Below, piece by piece: positions 9,348 through 16,899 of a stretch of DNA of 28,120 nt (position 1 is the stretch's first letter; every line of letters begins with the position of its first letter). The translations under genes and the position numbers were made by a program. Location of the stretch: contig NYVQ01000030.1 of NCBI GenBank assembly GCA_002684695.1, forward strand, positions 48,235 through 76,354, given 5' to 3'. The stretch comes from SAR116 cluster bacterium (lineage in GTDB: Bacteria; Pseudomonadota; Alphaproteobacteria; Puniceispirillales; GCA-002684695). The notes beneath the pieces were generated by a model. The model worked only from the letters and a program-made list of their open reading frames with translations, was not told where the DNA came from and did no database searches.

Positions 9348-9701
9348 ATGAACATTGCATTAAGATTAAACTTATTTTTTTTCTATAAATTTAAAGGCCA
9401 AGATGAGTTTGGTAATAGATACTATGAGCAAAAAAAAGCTCAGATCAATAGAAAAAATAAAAGATTGGTTGACTATAAAGGTATAAGCGAAGCCTCAAAA
9501 GTACCAGCTAAATACCACGGTTGGCTTCACCACTATTCTGATGATTTTCCTAAAGATAATAAAAAAAATTTTAGTTGGCAAAAAAAACATTTGCCTAATT
9601 TATCAGGAACACAATATGCTTATGAACCCAAGAATATAATTTCAAAAACAAACTATGCGAATCAAAATGAGGAATATCAATCATGGACACCTGGGAAGTG
9701 A
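9348..9701 (+). CDS. NDUFA12-family accessory subunit of NADH:quinone oxidoreductase (complex I)
   Basis: 117 residues from the ATG at 9348. NDUFA12 (B17.2) homologues occur in alphaproteobacteria and mitochondria, where they sit on the peripheral arm of complex I. Family landmarks: DEFGNRYYE near the N-terminus, VDYKG, KYHGWLHHYSDDFP in the middle, a HLPNLSGTQYAYEP segment, and YQSWTPG at the C-terminus. An ATG at 9342 would add two residues, but AGGGA at 9336-9340 is one base from it and seven from 9348, so 9348 is preferred. There is no signal peptide. It is 8 bases upstream of mlaD, and with DUF2155 forms a three-gene plus-strand unit. A weak promoter may lie just upstream (TATAGT at 9310-9315), without a convincing -35. 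Confidence 0.93.
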   Translation: MNIALRLNLFFFYKFKGQDEFGNRYYEQKKAQINRKNKRLVDYKGISEASKVPAKYHGWLHHYSDDFPKDNKKNFSWQKKHLPNLSGTQYAYEPKNIISKTNYANQNEEYQSWTPGK

Positions 9702-9709
9702 TTTAATTA

Positions 9710-10150
9710 ATGAAGGATAACATTCTAGAAATTTTGGTTGGTAGCATAGTACTTGTTTTTGCTTTTGCTTTTGTAATATTTACACTTTCTAATATTGGGT
9801 TACAGAAAAAAGGTAATTTTATAAATGCAGAATTTGGTAATATTGGTGGTCTTAAAGTTGGTGATGATGTGGTTATAGCTGGAATAAAAGTTGGAGAAGT
9901 TTCTTCAAACACTCTGAATAACGATACTTACCTTGCAACAGTTCAACTGAATTTAAACAACAACATATACATTCCTGATGACTCAGTTGCAAAAATTTCT
10001 TCTGCTTCATTGTTGGGAGGGCAATTCATAGAAATTATACCAGGTGCCTCAGAGGTGATGCTTCAAGAAGAAGAAACTTTATATAATACTCGTGATCCTG
10101 TTAGTTTAACTGATCTTCTTGGGCAGGCCGTTTTTTCTGTTACAAATTAG
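9710..10150 (+). CDS. mlaD: MlaD-family MCE-domain protein, phospholipid transport
   Basis: 146 residues. One N-terminal transmembrane helix (about residues 8-27) anchors a single periplasmic MCE domain (about 36-115) with the family pattern GGLKVGDDVVIAGIKVGEV and a later SLLGGQFIEIIPG. In characterised systems MlaD forms a hexameric ring above the MlaFE ABC transporter and carries phospholipids between inner and outer membranes. The C-terminal part after the MCE domain is short compared with E. coli MlaD (183 residues), as is common in alphaproteobacteria. mlaE, mlaF and mlaC are not adjacent; the gene is instead in the conserved block NDUFA12-mlaD-DUF2155. The start ATG follows the NDUFA12 stop by 8 bases, with GGGAAG at 9693-9698 as a possible, rather distant ribosome-binding site. 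Confidence 0.92.
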   Translation: MKDNILEILVGSIVLVFAFAFVIFTLSNIGLQKKGNFINAEFGNIGGLKVGDDVVIAGIKVGEVSSNTLNNDTYLATVQLNLNNNIYIPDDSVAKISSASLLGGQFIEIIPGASEVMLQEEETLYNTRDPVSLTDLLGQAVFSVTN

Positions 10151-10157
10151 TCAAATA

Positions 10158-10535
10158 GTGAAAAATAAGTTTAATATAATAATATTATTATTATTTGTAT
10201 TTTATGCTTCAAATGAAACATTTGCGTCATGGATAAAATTTGATGGTGCGCAATTCAGTGCTCTTGATAAAATTACTGCACGTATCGAAAAACTCGAACT
10301 TAATTTAAATGATGAAGAAGTTTTAGGCTCTCTAACAATAATACTAAAAAGTTGTCAAAATAGGCCACCTGACTACCTACCAGAGTCTGCTGCATACGTT
10401 GAAATTTATGATAAATTAAATAAAAATTATGAGGAAGGAACTCTTATTTTTAGTGGATGGATGTTTTCATCAAGTCCAGCTATAAGCGCTCTAGAACACC
10501 CAATCTATGATATATTTTTGATTTCATGTAAATAA
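10158..10535 (+). CDS. DUF2155 family secreted protein
   Basis: 125 residues from the GTG at 10158, seven bases after the mlaD stop. This start gives a clean signal peptide (KNK, hydrophobic core, cleavage near ETFA at residues 20-23). A longer frame from a TTG at 10119 inside mlaD would put 13 extra residues before the signal sequence and is unlikely. Family features: a LKSCQNRPP segment in the middle and the C-terminal FSGWMFSSSPAISALEHPIYD block ending in SCK; the two Cys (one in each) could form a disulfide in the periplasm. Function is not established; in alphaproteobacteria the gene travels with mlaD and aat. The last 31 bases overlap the 3' end of aat on the other strand. Confidence 0.88.
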   Translation: MKNKFNIIILLLFVFYASNETFASWIKFDGAQFSALDKITARIEKLELNLNDEEVLGSLTIILKSCQNRPPDYLPESAAYVEIYDKLNKNYEEGTLIFSGWMFSSSPAISALEHPIYDIFLISCK

Positions 10536-11167
10536 TTTTTCAAAACCGCCCAATCAGCGTCATTAGAGGTATCTATTTGAGGAAATTTATATTCTAAGTA
10601 GATGCTTTTATTTAATTGTTCTAAATAATTATCTCTACTTATTTGAATTCCTCCCATTGAAGCAAGATGTGGAGTTAAAAATTGAATGTCAAAAAGCTTA
10701 AATTTTGCATCATGTAATTTAGACAAAAGAAATATCAAGCCTATTTTTGATGCATTTGTTACTGACGAAAACATTGACTCAGCAAAAAAAACCCCCCCGA
10801 TTGATATTCCATAAATTCCTCCAACTAATGAAGCCTCCCTCCAAATTTCTATAGAGTGAGCAAATCCATTTTTGTGAAGCTCATTAAATACTTTGATAAT
10901 GGTTCTATTAATCCATGTTTCGGCTCTTCCAAAAACAGGACTTCCGCATGAATCTATAATTTCAGAAAAAAGTTTATCACTTGTTATTCTGTAATCTTTT
11001 TTTAGTAAAGCTTTATTTAAGCTCCTTGAAACATGGGCTCGGTCAATTGGAATTATTGCTCTAAAGTTTGGATTTACAAAAAAAATATCATCATCATCTC
11101 TACTATTAGACATTGGGAAATTTCCCTGATAATAGCCCTTTAAGATATGGTTAGTTATTTTTTCCAT
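10505..11167 (-). CDS. aat: Leucyl/phenylalanyl-tRNA--protein transferase
   Basis: 220 residues. The enzyme moves Leu or Phe from aminoacyl-tRNA onto proteins with N-terminal Arg or Lys, creating a type 2 N-degron recognised by ClpS. Motifs seen: GNFPM near the N-terminus, AETWINRT, AHSIEIWREASLVGGIYG, the FFAESMFSS pocket with following NASK, and FDIQFLTPHLASMGG containing the Asp equivalent to E. coli Asp186. Two positions differ from E. coli: the WW of the LWWSPDPR segment reads FF here (IFFVNPNFR), and the Tyr in EAYHRLH is Phe (KVFNELH). The overall signature is intact, so it is likely active. The start is 20 bases after the accC stop with no visible Shine-Dalgarno. It is the last gene of the rne-to-aat run, and its end overlaps DUF2155 tail to tail by 31 bases. 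Confidence 0.95.
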   Translation of the reverse strand: MEKITNHILKGYYQGNFPMSNSRDDDDIFFVNPNFRAIIPIDRAHVSRSLNKALLKKDYRITSDKLFSEIIDSCGSPVFGRAETWINRTIIKVFNELHKNGFAHSIEIWREASLVGGIYGISIGGVFFAESMFSSVTNASKIGLIFLLSKLHDAKFKLFDIQFLTPHLASMGGIQISRDNYLEQLNKSIYLEYKFPQIDTSNDADWAVLKNYLHEIKNIS

Positions 11168-11175
11168 TTGTAGAA

Positions 11176-11192
11176 TGTAATTTTAAATTACA
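11176..11192. repeat. 17-bp perfect palindrome between accC and aat
   Basis: TGTAATTT-T-AAATTACA is a perfect inverted repeat with 8-base arms. It spans the accC stop codon (11188-11190) and the gap before the aat start at 11167. It could be an operator, or a chance event in AT-rich DNA. I know of no regulator in the window to match it. Confidence 0.35.
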
Positions 11193-12549
11193 AGTTAGGC
11201 AGAAACTTTTCTTCTAACCATTTTATTGAATACTCACCCCTTTTAATATCCTCATTACAAATAAGTTTTTTGTGTAATTCTATCGAGGTATCTATAGGTT
11301 CAATAATAAACTCGTCTAATGCCCTTTGTGTTCTTAAAAGACAATTTTCTCTATCTTTACCATAAACGATAAGTTTTGTTATTAAACTATCGTAAAATGG
11401 TGGAACTTCATAACCTTGATACACAGTTGAGTCAACTCGAATGCCTGGACCTCCTGGGGGATGAAAAGTATTAATTTTACCTGGAGATGGTATAAATGTT
11501 TCAGGACTTTCTGCATTTATTCTGCACTCTATAGCGTGACCGTTAAAAACAACATCTTTTTGTTTTAATGTTATTTTTTGTCCATTTGCGATCTTAATCT
11601 GTTCACAAACTAAATCCAAACCAGTAACCATCTCTGTAATTGGATGTTCAACTTGTAAGCGGGTATTCATTTCGATAAAATAAAATTCTCCATTCTCATA
11701 GAGGTATTCAATTGTTCCTAATCCGAGGTAGCCTAACTGTTTTGTTGCATTTGATGAAAGCTCACCTATTATTTGCCTTTCTTTGACTGATAAAGCAGGA
11801 GAAGGGCACTCTTCAAATAATTTTTGATGCCTTCTTTGTATTGAACATTCCCTTTCACCCAAATGAATAACATTGCCATATGAGTCAGCAAAAACCTGAA
11901 CTTCTATGTGACGGGGATTTTTTAGATACTTTTCAATATATACAGTGTCATCTCCAAAAGCTGCTTTGGCCTCACTTCTTGCAGATCCAAAAGCCTCAGG
12001 TAACTCAGTCTCTGTATTAGCTACCTTCATTCCTCTGCCACCACCACCAGACGCGGCTTTAATGATAATTGGGTAACCAATTTTAAGAGCTTCCTTCTTA
12101 GCATGCTCAATTGATTCTATTGCCCCATCAGAGCCTGGTACTAATGGTAACCCTGCATTTTTCGCAGCTTTTTTTGCTGAGACTTTGTCCCCCATAGTCC
12201 TGATGTGTTCTGGTGAAGGACCAATAAAAGTAATTCCATGGGCTTTAACGATTTCAGCAAAGTCAGCATTTTCAGATAAAAATCCAACACCAGGATGAAT
12301 AGCATCAGCACCTGTCAATAAAGCTGCAGAGATTAAGGCTTGAATATTTAAATAACTATCAGATGATTTTGCTGGACCAATACATACGCTTTCATCTGCA
12401 AGTTTAACATGCATAGCTTCATTATCAGCTGAAGAATGAACTGAAACAGTTGGTATTTTAAGGTCTCTAGCTGCACGCAATACCCTTAAAGCAACATCTC
12501 CTCTATTTGCTATAAGGATTTTTTTGAAAGGCTTAATATCAGTCTTCAT
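11188..12549 (-). CDS. accC: Biotin carboxylase subunit of acetyl-CoA carboxylase
   Basis: 453 residues, the usual length. It carboxylates the biotin on AccB with bicarbonate and ATP, the first half-reaction of malonyl-CoA formation. The N-terminal Rossmann-like domain starts KILIANRGDVALRVLRAAR; the ATP-grasp domain has the glycine-rich loop AASGGGGRGMK (about residue 165) and the catalytic block FIEMNTRLQVEHPITEMV (about residues 285-302) with Glu, Asn and Arg ligands; the C-terminal biotin carboxylase domain follows, including AIECRINAE. It reads GDVALRV where most homologues have GEIALRI, a conservative change. The ATG overlaps the accB stop by four bases (ATGA), so the two are translationally coupled. 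The carboxyltransferase genes accA and accD are not here. The short length and missing biotinyl domain rule out pyruvate or propionyl-CoA carboxylase. Confidence 0.98.
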   Translation of the reverse strand: MKTDIKPFKKILIANRGDVALRVLRAARDLKIPTVSVHSSADNEAMHVKLADESVCIGPAKSSDSYLNIQALISAALLTGADAIHPGVGFLSENADFAEIVKAHGITFIGPSPEHIRTMGDKVSAKKAAKNAGLPLVPGSDGAIESIEHAKKEALKIGYPIIIKAASGGGGRGMKVANTETELPEAFGSARSEAKAAFGDDTVYIEKYLKNPRHIEVQVFADSYGNVIHLGERECSIQRRHQKLFEECPSPALSVKERQIIGELSSNATKQLGYLGLGTIEYLYENGEFYFIEMNTRLQVEHPITEMVTGLDLVCEQIKIANGQKITLKQKDVVFNGHAIECRINAESPETFIPSPGKINTFHPPGGPGIRVDSTVYQGYEVPPFYDSLITKLIVYGKDRENCLLRTQRALDEFIIEPIDTSIELHKKLICNEDIKRGEYSIKWLEEKFLPNL

Positions 12550-13034
12550 TTTATTATTACAAGTGGTTGATCAAACTCCACTGGTTGAGTGTCTTCAACT
12601 AAAATATCTTCTATAATTCCATCTCTAGGTGCATTAATATTATTCATTACTTTCATTGCTTCAATTATAAGTAATGTTTGACCTTTTTTAATTTTGTCAC
12701 CTCTCTTTACAAAACTGTTAGCTTTTGGTTCTGGTGATAAATAGGCAGTTCCTACCATTGGAGATTTAATAACTTCACCATCAGCGTACTCATTGTTTAT
12801 TTTTGCTGAAATACTTTTGTTATTTTCAGTATGTACGTGATCATTAGTACTATAAATTTCAACAGGCTGGTTTTTCGAAGTATTTTTACTATTTTGAGTA
12901 ACAAATCGCAATTTAATTTCATCAGTCTCAATTTCCAACTCTGCAATCTTTTTCTCATTCATTAAATCACAGTAAGTTTCTAGTTCTTTTGACTCTGGCA
13001 AGAAAAATTTTTTAGTTTTATTATGTTTATTCAT
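12546..13034 (-). CDS. accB: Biotin carboxyl carrier protein of acetyl-CoA carboxylase
   Basis: 162 residues. A short N-terminal region is followed by a polar, Asn/Ser-rich linker (about 45-85) and a C-terminal biotinyl/lipoyl domain starting at IKSPMVGTAY. The biotinylation motif is EAMKVMN, with Lys128 as the residue that BirA would modify; it sits at the usual distance from the C-terminus. The swinging biotin shuttles CO2 between AccC and AccAD in the cytoplasm. A GAGG lies ten bases upstream of the ATG. It is 16 bases downstream of aroQ and overlaps accC by four bases, the standard aroQ-accB-accC arrangement. It ends in TGA, evidence that UGA is a stop in this organism. Confidence 0.97.
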   Translation of the reverse strand: MNKHNKTKKFFLPESKELETYCDLMNEKKIAELEIETDEIKLRFVTQNSKNTSKNQPVEIYSTNDHVHTENNKSISAKINNEYADGEVIKSPMVGTAYLSPEPKANSFVKRGDKIKKGQTLLIIEAMKVMNNINAPRDGIIEDILVEDTQPVEFDQPLVIIK

Positions 13035-13050
13035 TAATTTAATACCTCAA

Positions 13051-13485
13051 CTAAATTTGTTTAATTGACTCTAGTGCAAGAAAATATGATTGTGCCCCAA
13101 AACCAACAATTATTCCATCACAAACTCCAGAAATCATTGAAATCTCTCTAAATTTCTCACGTGCATGTATATTAGACATATGAATCTCTATTTTGTAACC
13201 ACTAAAATATTTTAGGGCGTCTCTTATAGCAACAGAGGTGTGAGTGTAACCTCCTGCATTGATTATAATTCCATCAAATTTATTTTGAGCATTTTGAATT
13301 AACTCTATGATCTCACTTTCTGAATTTGATTGGACGCATTGTATTTGTATATTCTGGTTTTTAGAATTTTCTTCCAATTTAGCATGAATTTCTTCAATAG
13401 TTACAGAACCATATATATCTTTTTCACGCATACCAAGTAGATTTAAATTTGGTCCAGAAATAACAATAATATTTTTTATGGTCAT
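13051..13485 (-). CDS. aroQ: Type II 3-dehydroquinate dehydratase
   Basis: 144 residues, typical for the dodecameric type II enzyme of the shikimate pathway (3-dehydroquinate to 3-dehydroshikimate). The signatures are all present: SGPNLNLLGMREKDIYG at residues 9-25 with the active-site Arg and the catalytic Tyr, QSNSE, INAGGYTHTSVAIRDAL with the substrate-binding Asn, and EIHMSNIHAREKFR carrying the catalytic His. Cytoplasmic. The gene starts 21 bases after the dsbA stop and ends 16 bases before accB, so it is very probably part of the same transcript. No clear Shine-Dalgarno; the ATG at 13485 matches the family N-terminus exactly. Confidence 0.97.
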   Translation of the reverse strand: MTIKNIIVISGPNLNLLGMREKDIYGSVTIEEIHAKLEENSKNQNIQIQCVQSNSESEIIELIQNAQNKFDGIIINAGGYTHTSVAIRDALKYFSGYKIEIHMSNIHAREKFREISMISGVCDGIIVGFGAQSYFLALESIKQI

Positions 13486-13506
13486 ATATTAATTCTCATA
13501 CGTTCT

Positions 13507-14238
13507 TTAATAAGTATTATTTCTTTCTTCTTTTATCAGTTTGATAAATTGGTCCTCAGTTAAAGCACCTGGGTAAACTTTTTTCCCAATAACAAATGAT
13601 GGTGTTCCATTTATATTTAATCTTTGAGCTAAGTCTTTATTTTTTTGGATTATAAACTTTATATCATCACTTTTTAAATCTTCATTAAGTTTATCAATAT
13701 TCAAGCCAATTTTTTTTGCTATATTAAGTAATACATCTTTATTAATCCGACCCCTATATTGCATTACATTAGAGTGAAATTCCTCATATAGATTCTGTTT
13801 TTGTGAGGCAAGTGCAAAATATGCTGCATCAATAGATGATTGAGACAATATAGGAAGTTCCTTAAAAATAAACCTTACATTTTTATCATTATTTATTACT
13901 TTCAATATCGTATCAAATACCGATTTACAGTAGCCACAATTATAATCAAAAAATTCATATATAACAATGTCTCCAGAAGGGTTGCCAATTGATGGATCTA
14001 AAAAATTATTAGTAAGTAAATTAAACGTTTCTTTATTTTTTCTGACTTCTTCTTTTTGAGCAAGTTTCTCGAGTGCTAAACGTATTTTATCTGGATTTTC
14101 CTGTATCCATATTTCAATAACTTTGTCTAGATCTTCTAAATTATTTTCATCAAAATTGCTATGGGCATGAATATTTTTGTTTAAGAATAATATTAGGAAT
14201 ATTAAAAAGGAAAATAAAATTTTTTTCTTGGCATGCAT
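13507..14238 (-). CDS. Secreted DsbA-family thiol:disulfide oxidoreductase
   Basis: 243 residues from the ATG at 14238. The N-terminus is a signal peptide (three Lys, long hydrophobic run, cleavage near NIHA at residues 22-25). A helical segment of about 60 residues with Glu/Lys precedes the thioredoxin-fold domain, as in Com1/ScsC-like DsbA proteins (COG1651). The active site is CGYC, Cys101 and Cys104, in FFDYNCGYCK; the cis-Pro loop is GTPSF with Pro213. It should oxidise or isomerise protein disulfides in the periplasm. The frame is open back to 14322, overlapping rne, but the extra 28 residues are Lys/Arg-rich and would mask the signal peptide; the 14238 start lies 19 bases beyond the rne stop. 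dsbB/dsbD partners are not in the window, so oxidase versus isomerase role is undecided. Confidence 0.9.
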   Translation of the reverse strand: MHAKKKILFSFLIFLILFLNKNIHAHSNFDENNLEDLDKVIEIWIQENPDKIRLALEKLAQKEEVRKNKETFNLLTNNFLDPSIGNPSGDIVIYEFFDYNCGYCKSVFDTILKVINNDKNVRFIFKELPILSQSSIDAAYFALASQKQNLYEEFHSNVMQYRGRINKDVLLNIAKKIGLNIDKLNEDLKSDDIKFIIQKNKDLAQRLNINGTPSFVIGKKVYPGALTEDQFIKLIKEERNNTY

Positions 14239-14257
14239 TCCATCAAACCTACGAATT

Positions 14258-16588
14258 TTAAGTTTTTGACTGTGACCACCAGCCACCTTTTTTTTCTTTA
14301 GTGGCATTATCAACGTTAACAATATCTAATTTTTGAGAAGCTTTTGAAACACGTTTTTTTTCTTTTGTATTTTTCCCATTTATCTTATTATTTTCATCTT
14401 GTGATTCAGCAATATCTTTTTTTGCGCTAAGATCAACATTAGATTTAGTCTCATCTTTTATAGCTGTATTATCTTTTCCAGACTTAGTAGTTTTCTTAGT
14501 AGGAACTATTTTTTTCTTAGAAGATTTGTGGGATTTCTTATTTTTATCAGATAATTCTTTTGTTGCTATTTTTTCATCATTTTTAGGAACATTTAATTTA
14601 TCAGAAGTTTCACTGTTTGATTTTTTTCCAATTTTTTGTTTAGATTTTTGATTGTCATTTAATTCTTCTTTTACGGAATTTTTTAATTCTAAATCTTTAT
14701 TAGTATTAATATTACTATTTTCTTGTTCTGAACCATCCCCTATTTTTTGTTTTTTCCATTGAGAACGTTTATTTTTTTTATACTTTGATGAACTTTTTAA
14801 ATTTTCAGACTTTTTTTGATCCTCATTTTGTATATTAAGATCATCTTGTGTCATTAAAGATGATTTTTTTTCAATCTTACAATCTAGCTCGGCGTCGTGA
14901 TCATCAAATTGAAACAAAATATTTAAATTTAATTTTTCTTCAATTTCGCTAATTGACTTTCTTTTTTGATTTAAAATGTACATTCCTATTTTTGAAGGTA
15001 CAAAGACTTCAATTACTTCATTTTGGAGATTTGCTTCTTCTATTTTTCTTAGAACTCTTATTGCAGACGACTCTACCGACCTAATTGTTCCAGTTCCACC
15101 ACAAACGGCACAGCTACTAAAGTAGTTTTCTGATACACTTGGCCTTAATCTTTGCCTAGATAACTCTAGCAAACCAAAATGGCTAATTCTTCCTATTTGA
15201 ATTCTTGCTCTATCAGAATTCATTGCTTCTTTTAACTTTTTCTCAACTGAGTTTTGGTTTTTATAACCCTCCATATCAATAAAATCTATAACAATTAGAC
15301 CAGACAGATCTCTTAATTTAAGCTGTCTAGCAACTTCCTCAGCGGCTTCTAAATTTGTTTTGAGCGCAGTTTCCTCTATGTTTCTTTCTTTCGTAGCTCT
15401 TCCTGAATTTACATCAATGGCAACTAATGCCTCAGTCTGGTTTATAACAATATACCCGCCAGATTTTAATTTTACTGATGGTAAATTCATTGAATCTAAT
15501 TGCTTTTCAACATTATATTTTTGAAATATCGAATTTTTGCTGTCTTTGAAAATTTTTACCCTTTTTGAATGATTGGGTACCATTTGGTTGATATAATCTT
15601 TTGCTGTATTAAACCCGTCCTCACCCGCAACAAGAACTTCATTAACATCATTATTGTATAAATCACGTATAGTCCTTTTAATAAGGTTGCCTTCTTCATT
15701 TATTAGGATTGGTGCTGTTGATTGAACAGTTTTTTCACGAATTGTATCCCATAAATTTTGTAGGTAACTAAAATCTTTTTTTAATTCAGCTTTTGTTCTA
15801 TCTGATCCAGCAGTTCTAATTATAACCGCCATCCCTTCAGGCATTTTCATTTCATCAATAATAGATTTTAATCTTTTTCTATCTTCTAAGTTACTAATTT
15901 TTCTACTTACCCCTCCACCTCTAATTGTATTTGGCATTAAAACACAATATCTACCTGCTAATGAAATATAAGTTGTTAATGCAGCACCTTTATTGCCTCT
16001 TTCTTCCTTAGCAACTTGAACTAATAAAATTTGCCTTTTCGAAATAACTTCTTGAATTTTATATTTTTTTAAGATTTTAGTCTGATCAAATGATGCTGTT
16101 TCATCAGAACCACCAATGGTTTCAGGTTCCTCATTTTGATCATCAGTACTATTACTTAATTTTTTGATTTCTTCATTGTCTTTTCCATTCTCATTTAATT
16201 CCTCTTGAGAACCACTATTTTCTTCTTTAATCTCTTTTGTCTTTTTTTTGTCTTTAACTATCTTTTCTGAAGTTTCACTTTTTTTTACATTTTGTTCTTC
16301 TGCTTTTAAAATTTCTTCAGTCAAAGCTCTTCTATCTTCCACAGGAATTCTATAGTAGTCTGGATGTATTTCGCTGAAAGCTAGGAAACCATGTCTGTTG
16401 CCACCATATTCTACAAAAGCAGCTTGTAATGAAGGCTCAACCCTAGTTACTCTTGCAAGGTATATATTACCTTTATTTTGAAGCTTTGTTGTTGTTTCTT
16501 GATCAAAATCTTCAATTCGGTTGCCATTTAATAATACAACTCTTGTTTCTTCTGGTTGTTTCGCATCTATTAATATTTTTTTTCCCAT
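14258..16588 (-). CDS. rne: Ribonuclease E, degradosome endoribonuclease
   Basis: 776 residues from the ATG at 16588, which has GGAG seven bases upstream (CTCC on the plus strand at 16596-16599) and gives the standard start MGKKILIDA; a frame start at 16606 would precede the Shine-Dalgarno. It cleaves single-stranded AU-rich RNA in mRNA decay and in rRNA/tRNA processing. The S1 domain is split by a charged insertion (about 95-168). The catalytic Asp392 (AIDVNSGR) and Asp435 (VIDFIDM) are 43 apart, as are Asp303 and Asp346 of E. coli. The zinc-link Cys493 and Cys496 (CAVCGGTG) keep the E. coli spacing from Asp435 (58 residues). From about 590 the protein is a low-complexity Lys/Ser/Asn-rich tail, probably the disordered RNA-binding and degradosome scaffold, ending in GGWWSQSKT as in other alphaproteobacteria. 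First gene of the rne-dsbA-aroQ-accBC-aat run. Confidence 0.97.
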   Translation of the reverse strand: MGKKILIDAKQPEETRVVLLNGNRIEDFDQETTTKLQNKGNIYLARVTRVEPSLQAAFVEYGGNRHGFLAFSEIHPDYYRIPVEDRRALTEEILKAEEQNVKKSETSEKIVKDKKKTKEIKEENSGSQEELNENGKDNEEIKKLSNSTDDQNEEPETIGGSDETASFDQTKILKKYKIQEVISKRQILLVQVAKEERGNKGAALTTYISLAGRYCVLMPNTIRGGGVSRKISNLEDRKRLKSIIDEMKMPEGMAVIIRTAGSDRTKAELKKDFSYLQNLWDTIREKTVQSTAPILINEEGNLIKRTIRDLYNNDVNEVLVAGEDGFNTAKDYINQMVPNHSKRVKIFKDSKNSIFQKYNVEKQLDSMNLPSVKLKSGGYIVINQTEALVAIDVNSGRATKERNIEETALKTNLEAAEEVARQLKLRDLSGLIVIDFIDMEGYKNQNSVEKKLKEAMNSDRARIQIGRISHFGLLELSRQRLRPSVSENYFSSCAVCGGTGTIRSVESSAIRVLRKIEEANLQNEVIEVFVPSKIGMYILNQKRKSISEIEEKLNLNILFQFDDHDAELDCKIEKKSSLMTQDDLNIQNEDQKKSENLKSSSKYKKNKRSQWKKQKIGDGSEQENSNINTNKDLELKNSVKEELNDNQKSKQKIGKKSNSETSDKLNVPKNDEKIATKELSDKNKKSHKSSKKKIVPTKKTTKSGKDNTAIKDETKSNVDLSAKKDIAESQDENNKINGKNTKEKKRVSKASQKLDIVNVDNATKEKKGGWWSQSKT

Positions 16589-16899
16589 ATAACCACTCCA
16601 AACCAAAACTTATTAAGCACTCTAAAAAGCCTTTTGAATATAAGTTTGGTAAAACTCTTTTACATCTTGATGATATTTTTAAATTAAATAAATTGTTATT
16701 AAAGATATGAAGGGCATTATCAAAACTGCCTTTATAAAATTTAAATATTTTTATTTTGTTATTCAACACGGTCAGATACTTTTAAAACAATTTATATCAA
16801 ATCTTTCTATTTAGAGATTTACAATATAAATGGTAATATTAAAACATAAATTGTTAAAATTTTAACTTTTGCAGTTCTAAATGGATAAATATAAACAGG
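16589..16899. other. Divergent intergenic region between rne and amiC
   Basis: This 311-base, very AT-rich gap carries the leaders and promoters of both genes. Visible items: the rne Shine-Dalgarno (16596-16599), an inverted repeat just upstream of it (16603-16649, listed separately), a weak inverted repeat AAGGGCA/TGCCTT around 16710-16735, and a perfect 14-bp palindrome GTTAAAATTTTAAC at 16853-16866 about 34 bases before the amiC start. I see no RNA gene, no GC-rich hairpin and no credible coding sequence. Promoter hexamers cannot be chosen with confidence because TA-rich matches are everywhere. Confidence 0.6.
16603..16649 (-). repeat. Inverted repeat in the rne leader next to the ribosome-binding site
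   Basis: CCAAAACTTAT at 16603-16613 pairs with ATAAGTTTGG at 16640-16649, ten pairs with one bulged base, around a loop of 26 bases that itself contains AAAAG/CTTTT. On the rne transcript the structure ends three bases before the GGAG. RNase E of E. coli autoregulates through its leader, so a leader hairpin here is of interest, but the sequence is unrelated to the E. coli element and the pairing is AU-rich. Confidence 0.35.

Noticed and set aside
14239..14322. Longer DsbA-family start inside rne
   Set aside because: It would put a strongly basic 28-residue extension ahead of a clear signal peptide and needs an 65-base overlap with rne.
16512..16769. 85-codon reading frame on the minus strand in the rne leader
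   Set aside because: It begins in untranslated leader, ends inside rne in another frame, shows no family resemblance and no Shine-Dalgarno; the 5' part is ordinary AT-rich spacer.
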